Shown: positions 16,421 to 25,704, counted from the first letter of the stretch. The stretch is 47,169 nt of DNA from Phycisphaerae bacterium (GCA_029260055.1 JAJDDX010000380.1:1-47169); one strand, 5' to 3'. Notes: a model not told the origin generated them from the sequence alone. Translations and numbers: made by a program.

Positions 16421-17430
16421 GCCAACTCGATCCGCCGCGCGAAGCGCCCGACGTGCGCCGCAACCTGATCGATGGATGCGGACGGCGCATCGACAGCTTG
16501 CGCATTTCCGTCACCGACGCGTGCGATCTGCGCTGCGTCTATTGCCGTCCCGGCATGGAGACGGGGGACGTGGTCAGCGAGAGGGCGCTTTCCGATGAGC
16601 AGCGCCTGCAGTTCGTTCGATTCCTGCATGACCGGCACGGCCTCGCCCAGGTGCGCATCACCGGTGGTGAGCCGCTGCTATACGAACCCGTCGTGTCGCT
16701 CGTCGAGAAGTTGCGCGCCAATGTGCCGGACGTGACGCTTGCCATGACGACCAGTGGACGACGGCTGACCGACCTCGGCGTTGCGCTTCGCCGAGCGGGG
16801 CTCGACCGCTTGAATGTATCTCTGGATTCGCTGAACCCCGATCGCTACCACCGCATCACCGGCGGCCGACTCGATGACGTACTTGCCGGGTTGGATTCAG
16901 CTAGTGACGCGGGTTTTGCGCCCGCCAAGGTCAACACCGTCGTGATGCGCGGCGTCAACGACGATGAAGTCGTCGACATTGTGGAGTGGGCGCTTCCGCG
17001 AGGCCACGTGATTCGCTTTCTGGAGGCGATGCCGATCGGGCCGGCCGCAGGGACAAACGGAAAGGCTTTCGTGCCCTCCTCCGAAGTGCGCGAGCGCATT
17101 GGGCGTCAATTCGAACTTGTCCCGCTTCGCGAGGATCCAGGCAGCACCGCGAAGGACTTCGAAGCGTCAAACGGCTCCGTGTCCGGCGTCGTCGGTTTCA
17201 TCAGTCCCGTCAGCGAGTCGTTCTGCGGCGACTGTCGCCGGATCCGTCTCACCGCGGATGGCCGACTCTATCCATGCCTGCTCGATGATCGCTCGGTCGA
17301 CATGCGGTCATCATGGTCGACCGGTTCATTTCATGCCGACCGCGCGGCCGCCAGCCTGAAACAAGCCGTTATCGACAAGCAGCCGCGGGGCCGCGCTCAG
17401 GGCACCCCGATGGTCACGCTCGGCGGGTGA
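16408..17430 (+). CDS. moaA: GTP 3',8-cyclase MoaA (molybdenum cofactor synthesis)
   Basis: This 340-residue radical-SAM enzyme catalyses the first step of molybdenum cofactor synthesis, turning GTP into 3',8-cyclo-GTP. The SAM-binding cluster ligands are C39, C43 and C46 (CDLRCVYC). The second, GTP-side cluster is C273, C276 and C290 (FCGDCRR...YPC). The TGGEPL motif is present, and the protein ends in the GG pair (MVTLGG) that MoaA inserts into its active site. The length is normal. The start overlaps the hemerythrin gene and has GGAGG just upstream. Its place at the end of this operon makes sense because the NapA-like enzyme needs the cofactor. No other moa genes are in the window. Confidence 0.93.
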   Translation: MAELSQLDPPREAPDVRRNLIDGCGRRIDSLRISVTDACDLRCVYCRPGMETGDVVSERALSDEQRLQFVRFLHDRHGLAQVRITGGEPLLYEPVVSLVEKLRANVPDVTLAMTTSGRRLTDLGVALRRAGLDRLNVSLDSLNPDRYHRITGGRLDDVLAGLDSASDAGFAPAKVNTVVMRGVNDDEVVDIVEWALPRGHVIRFLEAMPIGPAAGTNGKAFVPSSEVRERIGRQFELVPLREDPGSTAKDFEASNGSVSGVVGFISPVSESFCGDCRRIRLTADGRLYPCLLDDRSVDMRSSWSTGSFHADRAAASLKQAVIDKQPRGRAQGTPMVTLGG

Positions 17431-17519
17431 TCCGGCAATTCCACCAAACGACAAGCCCGATCCCGTCACCGAACGCCGTCTCGGTATCGGTCGAACCCTG
17501 CGGAGCCACGGGAATCTCA

Positions 17520-17548
17520 TTGCTTTCCCAAGAATGGGAGAGTAGACT
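17520..17548 (+). promoter_or_regulatory. Candidate sigma70-type promoter of the first Cys-rich gene
   Basis: TTGCTT (17520-17525) and TAGACT (17543-17548) are separated by 17 bases. The same arrangement and most of the spacer (GAATGGGAGAG) recur at 20717-20745 ahead of the paralogue, also about 420 bases before the start codon. The conservation supports a promoter, but it could also reflect simple duplication. The 89 bases between moaA and this site show no clear terminator. Confidence 0.5.
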
Positions 17549-17969
17549 GACGGGTTGAAGATCGGCGGTGCGGAAGGTTCGTTTCCGCCGTCTGAAGGTG
17601 CATTGGGGGGAAGGCCGCGCTATCGACTCTCCCCAGTGACGATCAAGGGCTTCTGAATTGGGGCGCCGTCACGGTTCCCGCCACGATTGTCGCTTCGAGC
17701 ACAAGCCACTCATTACGTAAATGACGGCGGCATTTCGTCGCCGCATCTGATAGTCTGGGGGGGGCGGCCGACGTCGGCCCTGTGCGTATCTGTCGCTCAT
17801 CAAGGAAGCCGAGCAGATTGCGGCGCACCGGCGCGCTGAAACACAGCGCATGATCGCCCGGAGTTGTGTTTCGTCGGGGTGATCGTGAAACGTGCTTGCA
17901 CGATGGGCGAGACACGGTGTTCGCCGGTGAGTCAAGCATGTCCGGGTCCTGCTACCAGGAGGTGTTCCG
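17549..17969 (+). promoter_or_regulatory. Long conserved 5' leader with hairpins (copy 1)
   Basis: No gene is visible in these 421 bases. The sequence aligns along its whole length with 20746-21170 ahead of the paralogue. Hairpins that keep pairing in both copies include GCGGAA/TTCCGC (17570-17588) and GGCGGC/GTCGCC (17726-17742), and there is a G-run before a C-run (GGGGGGAAG..CTCTCCCC). It ends in an AGGAGG ribosome site about seven bases before the ATG. It may be an untranslated leader RNA; a regulatory role is inference. Confidence 0.45.
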
Positions 17970-20369
17970 ATGAGTAGAGTATGCACGTTCTCTGTCGCGT
18001 TTGGCGTTTCCGTTTTTATGGCGTGGCCCGCGCTGGGAGCGGATTTCTTCTTCGATCCGATCTCCGCCAGCGGTTCGCACACGATCGCCGGTAACCTGAT
18101 CACGCTCGACGGCGGCGGGCAGACCGTCACGCTCGAGTTGCGGATGGACGCGTGGGATCCGGTACCCGACGTAGGCGTTTGCGGCGACCTGAGCCTGTGC
18201 AGCATCGGCGCGCAGGATTGTGCAGTCGGCGCGTGCGTGGGGTCCAACGGATTGCTGAATACGTACCAGGCGCGGATTGACGGTTCGGGCTACGGCGGCG
18301 TCTTGTCTCCCGTGCCGATGCCGGGGAACCAATTGATCGACGTGAACCATCCCGACTTTGTCTTCTCCGGGCTCACCGCGATTCCGGCTGTGGACACCAG
18401 CAGCGACAACTGGGCGTATGGCGCCTTGCTGTTGTTTTCGTCGGACTCGATTCCCTACCCCGGGGTGGACAAGTATGGGGGCACGCTGGTGATCGACGTG
18501 CCGCTCGGAGCCGCCGGTGAGTTTACGATTGGCTTCTTCGACGACCTGAACCAGACGTTCATGGAGGACTCCACGCCGGTAGCGATCGTTCCGATCAACT
18601 CCACCCCGGCTGTGATCCGGGTCCTGTGCGCGTTGGATGCCGAGTGCGATGACGGCGACGCGTGTACCGACGACACATGCGAACTCGACGGCACCTGCAC
18701 GCACGCTCCAAACTACAACCCGGCCGTGGAGTGCTGCGATCCCGTCACGGGTGGGTTAACGGTGATCGACGACGGCAATGAGTGCACGGAGGACATCTGC
18801 AATCCGGACGGATCCGTGGATCATCCGCCGGCGCCGCCCGGCTCGCCGTGCGGCGATCCGTCGTCAACGGAGTGCGATCTTCCTGATACTTGTGATGGAG
18901 CGGGAGTCTGCGAACCGAATCCGACAGCGTGGGGGGCACCCTGTGGCGATCCGGTCGACACGGATTGTACCGACCCGGATTCCTGCGACGGAGCCGGGGC
19001 GTGTCTTGCCAACCATGAGGTGCCGGGGACGCCCTGCGGCGATCCGGACACGACCGACTGCACCGATCCCGATTCGTGCGACGCGAATGGCACATGCGTC
19101 CCGAACCACCGGCCAGCCGGTACGCCTTGCGGCGACCCGAGTAGCACCGATTGCGACAACCCCGATGAGTGCACCGGCGGCGGTGCATGTTCACCCAACC
19201 CGGCTCCGAACGGCACACCCTGCGATGACGGCGTGTTCTGCAATGTCGACGAGGCCTGCGCCGACGGTACGTGTGGCGGAGGCGGCCCGCGCGACTGCTC
19301 CGACGGACTTGGCTGTACCGATGATTGGTGCAACGAGGCCGCTACCGCGTGTGAGCATGACCTGCTGGCCGGCTTCTGCCTGATCACCGGCGCGTGCCGG
19401 AGCGATGGTGCGGTCAACCCGGCCAACGACTGCGAGGAGTGCGACCCGGTGACCTCGACCGGCGCGTGGTCGAACCGCCCGGACGGTACGGCATGTGATG
19501 ACGGACTGTTCTGCAACGTCGATGAGGATTGCCTCGCGGGAAGTTGCGGCGGCGGCGGCGCTCGCGATTGCGAGGAGGGCGTTGGTTGCACGGACGATGC
19601 GTGTAACGAGGCAACGAATCAGTGTGACCACACGCCCATCGACGCTTTGTGTCCGGACGACGGGCTCTTCTGCAACGGTGATGAGTACTGCGATCCCGCC
19701 ACCGACTGCGATCATACGGGTTCGCCGTGCGGGGGACCGTGCGATGAGGTCAACGACACATGCAGTTGTGATGCGCCGTTCGTCGAAGACGTAGCGTCAC
19801 GATACATGAAGATTTCGCCGATGCCGGCGGACTCGACCGCCCCGATGGCGCTGGTGGTGACGGCGGATATCACCTGTCCGACGGGCGATCCGATCCCGAT
19901 GTATGTGACAGCGCCGATCGAGTTTGATTTGGAGTTCCACGGTCCATTCGCGAACCTGGGCATCCTGTCCACCGATCCCGCCGATGCCGTGTACTTGACA
20001 CCGGCGGAGTGGGGCGAGTTGTACGTAACCGGTGAGTTTTTCACTCCGGAGACCACGTACGTCGTGGTTGCCGACTGCGGTTCGCCGGGCAGTCCGGGCT
20101 TTTCCGATCCCGGCGTGGGGACGCCGTTCACCCGGAAGTGGGCGGATCTCGATGACAGCGGTGTTGTGACATTCTTCGACATCCTGACGGTCGTGCAGAC
20201 TTTCCAGGGCATCTACGCCCTCGCGTCCAAGGACGAGTCCGATTTGCTCGGAAACACGGGGACCTTATGCCTGCCCAATCAGATGATCAACTTCGTGGAC
20301 ATTATCGCCGCGGTCGAGGCGTTCCAAGGCGTGTCATTTGAGAACCGGTGTGACGATTCCTGCCCCTAG
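17970..20369 (+). CDS. Secreted Cys-rich slime-mold-repeat protein with dockerin-like C-terminus (short paralogue)
   Basis: This is a 799-residue exported protein. The signal peptide is residues 1-24 (MSRVCTF to PALGA). Residues 25-215 form a Cys-poor N-terminal domain (DVPLGAAGEFTIGFFDDLNQ region), possibly a cohesin-like or beta-sandwich fold. Residues 220-610 are a chain of Cys-rich modules of the type CDDGDACTDDTC..G.C and CDDGLFCNVDE.C, resembling the slime-mold (CTDD) repeat and calcium-binding loops. The C-terminus has two dockerin-like half sites, DLDDSGVVTFFDIL and NQMINFVDIIAAVEAF. Such proteins are usually extracellular and may bind other proteins or calcium. It is a paralogue of the gene at 21171 with the same N- and C-terminal domains but only one 173-residue unit. 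A strong terminator follows. Confidence 0.85.
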   Translation: MSRVCTFSVAFGVSVFMAWPALGADFFFDPISASGSHTIAGNLITLDGGGQTVTLELRMDAWDPVPDVGVCGDLSLCSIGAQDCAVGACVGSNGLLNTYQARIDGSGYGGVLSPVPMPGNQLIDVNHPDFVFSGLTAIPAVDTSSDNWAYGALLLFSSDSIPYPGVDKYGGTLVIDVPLGAAGEFTIGFFDDLNQTFMEDSTPVAIVPINSTPAVIRVLCALDAECDDGDACTDDTCELDGTCTHAPNYNPAVECCDPVTGGLTVIDDGNECTEDICNPDGSVDHPPAPPGSPCGDPSSTECDLPDTCDGAGVCEPNPTAWGAPCGDPVDTDCTDPDSCDGAGACLANHEVPGTPCGDPDTTDCTDPDSCDANGTCVPNHRPAGTPCGDPSSTDCDNPDECTGGGACSPNPAPNGTPCDDGVFCNVDEACADGTCGGGGPRDCSDGLGCTDDWCNEAATACEHDLLAGFCLITGACRSDGAVNPANDCEECDPVTSTGAWSNRPDGTACDDGLFCNVDEDCLAGSCGGGGARDCEEGVGCTDDACNEATNQCDHTPIDALCPDDGLFCNGDEYCDPATDCDHTGSPCGGPCDEVNDTCSCDAPFVEDVASRYMKISPMPADSTAPMALVVTADITCPTGDPIPMYVTAPIEFDLEFHGPFANLGILSTDPADAVYLTPAEWGELYVTGEFFTPETTYVVVADCGSPGSPGFSDPGVGTPFTRKWADLDDSGVVTFFDILTVVQTFQGIYALASKDESDLLGNTGTLCLPNQMINFVDIIAAVEAFQGVSFENRCDDSCP

Positions 20370-20393
20370 TCACGGGGCTACGCGACTGACTCC

Positions 20394-20442
20394 GGGCCGG
20401 TGTCGGGGGCGCCCACAGGCCTCCGCACCGGCCCGTTTTGTT
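20394..20442 (+). terminator. Rho-independent terminator after the short paralogue
   Basis: GGGCCGGTG (20394-20402) pairs perfectly with CACCGGCCC (20426-20434), followed by GTTTTGTT. It lies 25 bases after the stop codon. From here to the next promoter (20717) I see no gene. Confidence 0.8.
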
Positions 20443-20716
20443 GAGCGGCAGCTCAGGTGTCGACGGTTTCACCACTTCATGATTGTTGCCGGCAGCCGTT
20501 TCGCAGAGGGCGAATCTACGTCATGCCTTTTGAGCGCTTGAGCCGGGGACCGGTTCGATTCTTGTCGGCAAGCCGGTGTCACGCCGGCGAGGCACGCCCA
20601 GGGGCTCGGAAGGTGGGGAATGGGCGCTCCCGCTGGCGACAGACGCGTCCCACGCTCGCCGAAAGTGTGGCTAGGACAATTGCAGAGCCTCTGGGGAAAA
20701 ACAGAAGAATTTGTCG

Positions 20717-20745
20717 TTGATTTCTCACGAATGGGAGAGTAAACT
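20717..20745 (+). promoter_or_regulatory. Candidate sigma70-type promoter of the long paralogue
   Basis: TTGATT (20717-20722) and TAAACT (20740-20745) have a 17-base spacer that ends in GAATGGGAGAG, as in the copy at 17520-17548. It is closer to consensus than the first copy. Confidence 0.55.
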
Positions 20746-21170
20746 GGCGGAGTAGATTTTTTGGGCGGGGTGGAAGAATCGTTCCCGCCGTTCGAGGGTG
20801 CGTAGGGGAGAGGTGATGCCAGCCCCTTTCCCCGGTGACGATCAGGGCCTTCTTATTCTAGGGACGCCGTCACCGTTCCTGCCGTGATCGTTGCATCGAG
20901 CATCTGCAATTCAATACGCGAGTAGCGGCGGCACTTCGTCGCCGAGACTGATGGTTTTGGGGGGGCAGCCAGCGTCGACCCCGTTCGTATCTGCCGTTCA
21001 TTCAGGAAGTTGAGCAGATCGGGATGGTGTGGCGCGCTAGCCCAAGGCGCACGATCGCCCGAGGTCGATCCTCGCGCGGGCGATCGTGAGGTGCGCTCGC
21101 GCTATGGCCGCAACACGGTGTTCGCCGGCGGGTGAGGCACGTCCCGGTTCCGCATTCAGGAGGTTTCCCG
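20746..21170 (+). promoter_or_regulatory. Long conserved 5' leader with hairpins (copy 2)
   Basis: These 425 bases hold no gene and are homologous to 17549-17969. Matching hairpins are GGCGGG/CCCGCC (20764-20789), whose bases differ from copy 1 while pairing is kept, and GGCGGC/GTCGCC (20927-20943). A CAGGAGG ribosome site precedes the ATG at 21171. Confidence 0.45.
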
Positions 21171-24100
21171 ATGAGTAGAGCAAGAAGCCAGTTTGTCACG
21201 CTCGGCGCGGTCGTTCTGTTCGCCTGGCCCGCGCTCGGGGCGGACTTCTTCATGGAGCCGATTTCCGCAAGCGGCTCCCACACGGTTGCCGGGAGCATGA
21301 TCACACTTGATGGCGGTGGGCAAACCGTGACGCTCGAGTTGCGGATTGACGCGTGGGATCCGATTCCCGACGTAGGTGTGTGCGGCGATCTGAGCTTGTG
21401 TAGCATCGCCGCGCAGGATTGCCTGATCGGAGCCTGCCAGGGTTCCAACGGTTTGTTGAACACGTACCAAGCGCGGATCGACGGTTCGGGCTACGCCGGC
21501 GTCTTGTCGCCCGTGCTGCTGCCTGGGAACGAATTGATCAACACCAGCCACCCCGACTACGTCTTTTCCGGCCTCACGTCGATTCCGGCGGTGGACACGA
21601 GCACCATCAACTGGGCCTACGGGGCGCTGCTACTGTTCGCGAACCAATCCCCACCCTACCCCGGGGTGGACAAGTACGGCGGTACCCTGGTCATTGATGT
21701 GCCGCTCGGCGCTTCCGGCGATTTTACGATCGGCCTGTTCGACGATCTGAATCAGACGTTCATGGAGGATTCAAACGCGACCGCGATCGTGCCGATCAAC
21801 GGTTTCGCGGCGATCATTCGAGTGGTCTGCCAGACGCCGGCCGACTGTGACGACGGCAACGTCTGCACGACTGACGCGTGCGAGGTGGGTGGCACGTGCA
21901 GCCACACGCCGAATCACCCGGCGACCCACTGCTGCGATCCGATTACGGGTGTGCTGACGGTGATCGACGATGGCGACGAGTGCACGGACGACGTGTGCAA
22001 TGCCGACGGTACCGTTTCGCATCCTCCGTCGCCGGCGGGCACGGCGTGCGGCGATCCGTCGAGTACGCAGTGTGATTTTGCTGACAGTTGTGATGGCGCG
22101 GGAGTATGTTTACCGAATCCGGCGCCGGCGGGCACGGCTTGCGGCAGCCCTGCTGACACCGACTGCAGCAACCCCGATAGCTGCGACGGAAGTGGGACGT
22201 GTTCAGTGAACAACGAGCCGGTCGGCACGCCTTGCGGCGACCAAACCACGACCGACTGCAGTCTGCCTGACACCTGCAACGCCGCCGCCGCGTGCGTCGC
22301 GAACAACCTGCCCATGGGAACGGCTTGCGGTGACCCGAGTAATACCGATTGCACTGACCCGGACACGTGCAACCGGAGTGGCATCTGCCTGGCGAATGAC
22401 GCCCCGAACGGTACGGCATGCGACGACGGCTTGTTCTGCAACATCGGTGAAGCTTGCACTTCCGGTGCGTGCGGAGGAGGGAGTCCGCGGGACTGCAACG
22501 ACGGGCTGGCCTGCACCGACGATTGGTGCGACGAAGTCGGCGATGTGTGCGTGAATGATGTGCTGCCCGGTTTCTGCCTGATCGGCGGTGTATGCCGCGG
22601 CGACGGAGAAGCCAACCCGGCGAACGCTTGCGAGGTGTGCGACCCCGCCGCGTCGAATACTACCTGGTCGGCCATACCGGACGGCTCGGCCTGCGACGAC
22701 GGCCTGTTCTGTAGCGTCGGTGAAACGTGTACGGCCGGCACGTGCGGCGGAGGTGCGGCTCGCGACTGCGAGGAGGGCATCGCCTGCACCGGTGACACGT
22801 GTAACGAGGCGACGAATCAATGTGACCACGCGCCCAACGACGCGCTGTGCCCGGACGACGGCGTGATCTGCAACGGTGCCGAGTTCTGCAACGCGGCCAC
22901 GGGTTGTGACCATGCCGGTGCGCCGGACGGTACGGCCTGCGATGACGGCTTGTTCTGCAACATTGACGAGACGTGTACCGCCGGTACTTGCGGCGGTGGA
23001 ACTCCGAATCCCTGCGCGGACGGACTTGCCTGCACCTCCGACGTGTGCAACGAGGCCACGACGGCGTGCGAAAACGATCTGCTTCCGGATAGCTGTTTGA
23101 TCGGCGGCACATGCCGCGGTGAAGGGGAACTCAATCCGGCGAACGACTGCGAGGCCTGCGATTCCGCCGCGTCGACTTCCGCCTGGTCCAACCTTCCGGA
23201 CGGCTCGGCGTGCGACGACGGCCTGTTCTGCAATGTTGACGAGACCTGCACCGCCGGCGCGTGCGGCGGAGGTGCGGCTCGCGATTGCGAGGACGGCATC
23301 GCCTGCACGGACGACAGTTGCAACGAGGCGTCGGATCACTGTAATAATTTTCCCAACGACGCGCTGTGTCCGGACGACGGCGTGATCTGCAACGGTGACG
23401 AGTTCTGCAACGCCGCCACGGGGTGTGATCACACGGGCGTGCCGGATGGCACGTCGTGCGATGACGGCCTGTTCTGCAACGTCGGTGAAACGTGTACAGC
23501 CGATGCCTGCGGTGGCGGAGGTCCGCGCGACTGCTCTGACCCGTTCAGTTGCACCGATGACACCTGCAACGAGGCGCTATCGCAGTGTGAGAACGACATC
23601 TCGCCCGGATTCTGCCTGATCAACGGCATATGCCGCGGCGAAGGGGAGCTCAACCCGGCCAACGATTGCGAGGCGTGTGACACCGCTACATCGACCACGA
23701 CTTGGTCGAACCTCGCGGACGGCTCGGCCTGCGACGACGGTCTCTTCTGCAATGTCAATGAGACGTGTGCCGCGGGCACATGCGGCGGCGGCGTCGCTCG
23801 CGACTGCGAAGAGGGTATCGCCTGTACCGGTGATGCGTGCAACGAAGCAACGAACCAGTGCGACCATACTCCCAACGACGCGTTGTGTCCGGATGACGGC
23901 GTGATCTGCAACGGCGCCGAGTTCTGCAACGCGGCCACGGGTTGTGACCACGCGGGTGTGCCGGACGGCACCGTCTGTAATGACGGCCTGTTCTGCAACA
24001 TTAACGAGACGTGCACCGCCGGCACCTGTGGCGGCGGGGAGCCGAATCCGTGTGCGGACGGACTGAGTTGCACTTCCGACGTGTGCAACGAGGCAACGAC

Positions 24101-25631
24101 GGCGTGCGAGAATGATCTACTGCCGAATAACTGCCTGATCAGCGGTACATGCCGCGGCGAAGGGGAGCTCAACCCGGCGAACGACTGCGAGGCTTGCGCT
24201 TCCGCAGCCTCGACTTCCGCCTGGTCGAACCTTCCCAACGGCACGACCTGCGACGACACTCTGTTCTGCACCGTCGACGAGTTCTGCACAGCCGGCGCGT
24301 GCGGCGGAGGTGGGGCTCGCAATTGCGAGGAAGGCATCGCCTGTACCGGCGACACGTGTAACGAAGGGACGAATCAGTGTGACCATACGCCCAACGACGC
24401 GTTGTGCCCGGACGACGGCGTGATCTGCAATGGTGCAGAGTTCTGCAACGCCGCTACCGGGTGCGATCACGCCGGCGTGCCGGACGGCACGGCGTGTGAT
24501 GACGGGATCTTCTGTAACGTTGGCGAGACGTGTACAGCGGGTGCATGCGGCAGCGGCGGCCCGCGCGACTGCTCCGACGCGTTCAGTTGCACCGCTGACA
24601 CGTGCAACGAGGCGGCTACGCAGTGCGAGAACGACATCGACCCCGGCTTCTGCCTGATTGCCAATGTGTGCGAGACCGAGGGTACGATCAATCCGGGCGA
24701 TGATTGCGAGGCGTGCGACCCGGCTGCGTCGACTTCGGCTTGGTCGGACCGTCCGGACGGCAGCGCCTGTGATGACGGCTTGTTCTGTAACGTCGACGAG
24801 GCGTGTACGGCCGGTGCATGCGGCGGCGGTGCGGCTCGCGATTGCGAAGAGGGCGTCTTCTGCACGGATGACACTTGCAACGAGGCGACCGACGAATGCG
24901 AGCACGCTGCGCTCGACGCACTATGTCCGGACGACGGTCAGTTCTGCAACGGTGACGAGTTCTGCCACATTACGGCGGATTGCGACCACACCGGTTCGCC
25001 GTGCAGCGGCCCGTGCGACGAGGTCGGCGACACTTGCCTGTGCGACCCGCCGGTGGTCGAGGACGTGGGTTCGCGTTACATGAAGATTGCCGGCATGCCG
25101 GCGGATTCGCTTGCTCCGATGGCGATCATCGTGACGGCTGATTGTCCCGGTGGCGTCCCGATGTATGTGACCGCTCCAGTGGAGTTCAACCTCGGATTGA
25201 CCGGGCCTTTCGCGAACCTCGGTCTACTGTCGACCGACCCGGCGGATGCCGTCTACTTGACACCCGCGGAATGGGGCGACCTGTACGTGACGGGTGGGCT
25301 CTTCACGCCGGATACGAATTACGTCGTGTTGTCCGACTGCGGTTCGCCGGGAGATCCCGCTTACTCCGAGCCCGGCATCGGAACGCCTTTCACCAGGGTA
25401 TGGTGCGATGTGGACAACAGCGGTGTCGTGACCTTCATCGACATCAACAGGATCGTACGCGGCTTCCAGGGTCTGTTCGACCTCGGAACGAAGGAGTCGG
25501 TCGACCTGAAGGGTGGCACGGCGGACGTATGCACGCCGAACCAGTCGATCAACTTCTTGGACATCACAGCCGCGGTCGAGGCATTCCAGGGTCTTCCGTA
25601 TGAGGCGAGTTGCCCGAATCCCTGCGACTAG
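21171..25631 (+). CDS. Secreted Cys-rich slime-mold-repeat protein with dockerin-like C-terminus (long, repeat-expanded paralogue)
   Basis: This is a 1486-residue exported protein with a signal peptide at residues 1-24 (ending PALGA). The N-terminal domain, Cys-rich chain and C-terminal dockerin-like pair (DVDNSGVVTFIDINRI and NQSINFLDITAAVEAF) match the shorter neighbour. The middle is enlarged by four additional 173-residue units, each holding modules such as CDDGLFCN..ETC.AG.CGGG, CEEGIACTGD.CNEATNQCDH, CPDDGVICNGAEFC and C.A..STS.WSNLPDGSACDD. The length difference from the shorter gene is exactly four units minus five residues. The product is probably an elongated, disulphide-rich surface or extracellular protein. 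ATG 21171 is chosen over upstream codons because of the AGGAGG site and the match to the paralogue's start (ATGAGTAGAG). Confidence 0.87.
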   Translation: MSRARSQFVTLGAVVLFAWPALGADFFMEPISASGSHTVAGSMITLDGGGQTVTLELRIDAWDPIPDVGVCGDLSLCSIAAQDCLIGACQGSNGLLNTYQARIDGSGYAGVLSPVLLPGNELINTSHPDYVFSGLTSIPAVDTSTINWAYGALLLFANQSPPYPGVDKYGGTLVIDVPLGASGDFTIGLFDDLNQTFMEDSNATAIVPINGFAAIIRVVCQTPADCDDGNVCTTDACEVGGTCSHTPNHPATHCCDPITGVLTVIDDGDECTDDVCNADGTVSHPPSPAGTACGDPSSTQCDFADSCDGAGVCLPNPAPAGTACGSPADTDCSNPDSCDGSGTCSVNNEPVGTPCGDQTTTDCSLPDTCNAAAACVANNLPMGTACGDPSNTDCTDPDTCNRSGICLANDAPNGTACDDGLFCNIGEACTSGACGGGSPRDCNDGLACTDDWCDEVGDVCVNDVLPGFCLIGGVCRGDGEANPANACEVCDPAASNTTWSAIPDGSACDDGLFCSVGETCTAGTCGGGAARDCEEGIACTGDTCNEATNQCDHAPNDALCPDDGVICNGAEFCNAATGCDHAGAPDGTACDDGLFCNIDETCTAGTCGGGTPNPCADGLACTSDVCNEATTACENDLLPDSCLIGGTCRGEGELNPANDCEACDSAASTSAWSNLPDGSACDDGLFCNVDETCTAGACGGGAARDCEDGIACTDDSCNEASDHCNNFPNDALCPDDGVICNGDEFCNAATGCDHTGVPDGTSCDDGLFCNVGETCTADACGGGGPRDCSDPFSCTDDTCNEALSQCENDISPGFCLINGICRGEGELNPANDCEACDTATSTTTWSNLADGSACDDGLFCNVNETCAAGTCGGGVARDCEEGIACTGDACNEATNQCDHTPNDALCPDDGVICNGAEFCNAATGCDHAGVPDGTVCNDGLFCNINETCTAGTCGGGEPNPCADGLSCTSDVCNEATTACENDLLPNNCLISGTCRGEGELNPANDCEACASAASTSAWSNLPNGTTCDDTLFCTVDEFCTAGACGGGGARNCEEGIACTGDTCNEGTNQCDHTPNDALCPDDGVICNGAEFCNAATGCDHAGVPDGTACDDGIFCNVGETCTAGACGSGGPRDCSDAFSCTADTCNEAATQCENDIDPGFCLIANVCETEGTINPGDDCEACDPAASTSAWSDRPDGSACDDGLFCNVDEACTAGACGGGAARDCEEGVFCTDDTCNEATDECEHAALDALCPDDGQFCNGDEFCHITADCDHTGSPCSGPCDEVGDTCLCDPPVVEDVGSRYMKIAGMPADSLAPMAIIVTADCPGGVPMYVTAPVEFNLGLTGPFANLGLLSTDPADAVYLTPAEWGDLYVTGGLFTPDTNYVVLSDCGSPGDPAYSEPGIGTPFTRVWCDVDNSGVVTFIDINRIVRGFQGLFDLGTKESVDLKGGTADVCTPNQSINFLDITAAVEAFQGLPYEASCPNPCD
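22584..24659 (+). repeat. Four tandem 519-bp coding repeats (plus a partial fifth)
   Basis: The same reference codon, just after ...CLI, recurs at 22584, 23103, 23622, 24141 and 24660: four intervals of exactly 519 bases with no indels. Each unit encodes 173 residues. The fifth unit diverges before the C-terminal domain. The paralogue has the equivalent point once, at 19386. Confidence 0.9.
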
Positions 25632-25658
25632 AGGTAGGGTGACGTAAGACAAACTCGG

Positions 25659-25704
25659 GCCGGTGCGGGCGCCGCTGACAGGTGCCCGCGCCGGCTCTTT
25701 CTTT
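25659..25704. terminator. Terminator between convergent genes
   Basis: GCCGGTGCGGGC (25659-25670) pairs with GCCCGCGCCGGC (25684-25695) with one G-T wobble, followed by TCTTTCTTTT. It lies between the stop of the long paralogue and the stop of the minus-strand lipocalin gene, so it may serve both, though the T-run favours the + strand. Confidence 0.78.

Noticed and set aside
20530-20570. GGTTCGATTC-like stretch resembling a tRNA T-loop
   Set aside because: No matching acceptor, D or anticodon stems could be drawn around it.
22203-23432. Minus-strand open frames inside the 519-bp repeat array
   Set aside because: They are produced by the codon pattern of the repeated + strand gene and show no independent start signal or domain.
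22584-24659. Regular spacing that could suggest a CRISPR array
   Set aside because: The period is 519 bases, the whole unit is conserved rather than a short repeat with unique spacers, and it is in frame in a protein.
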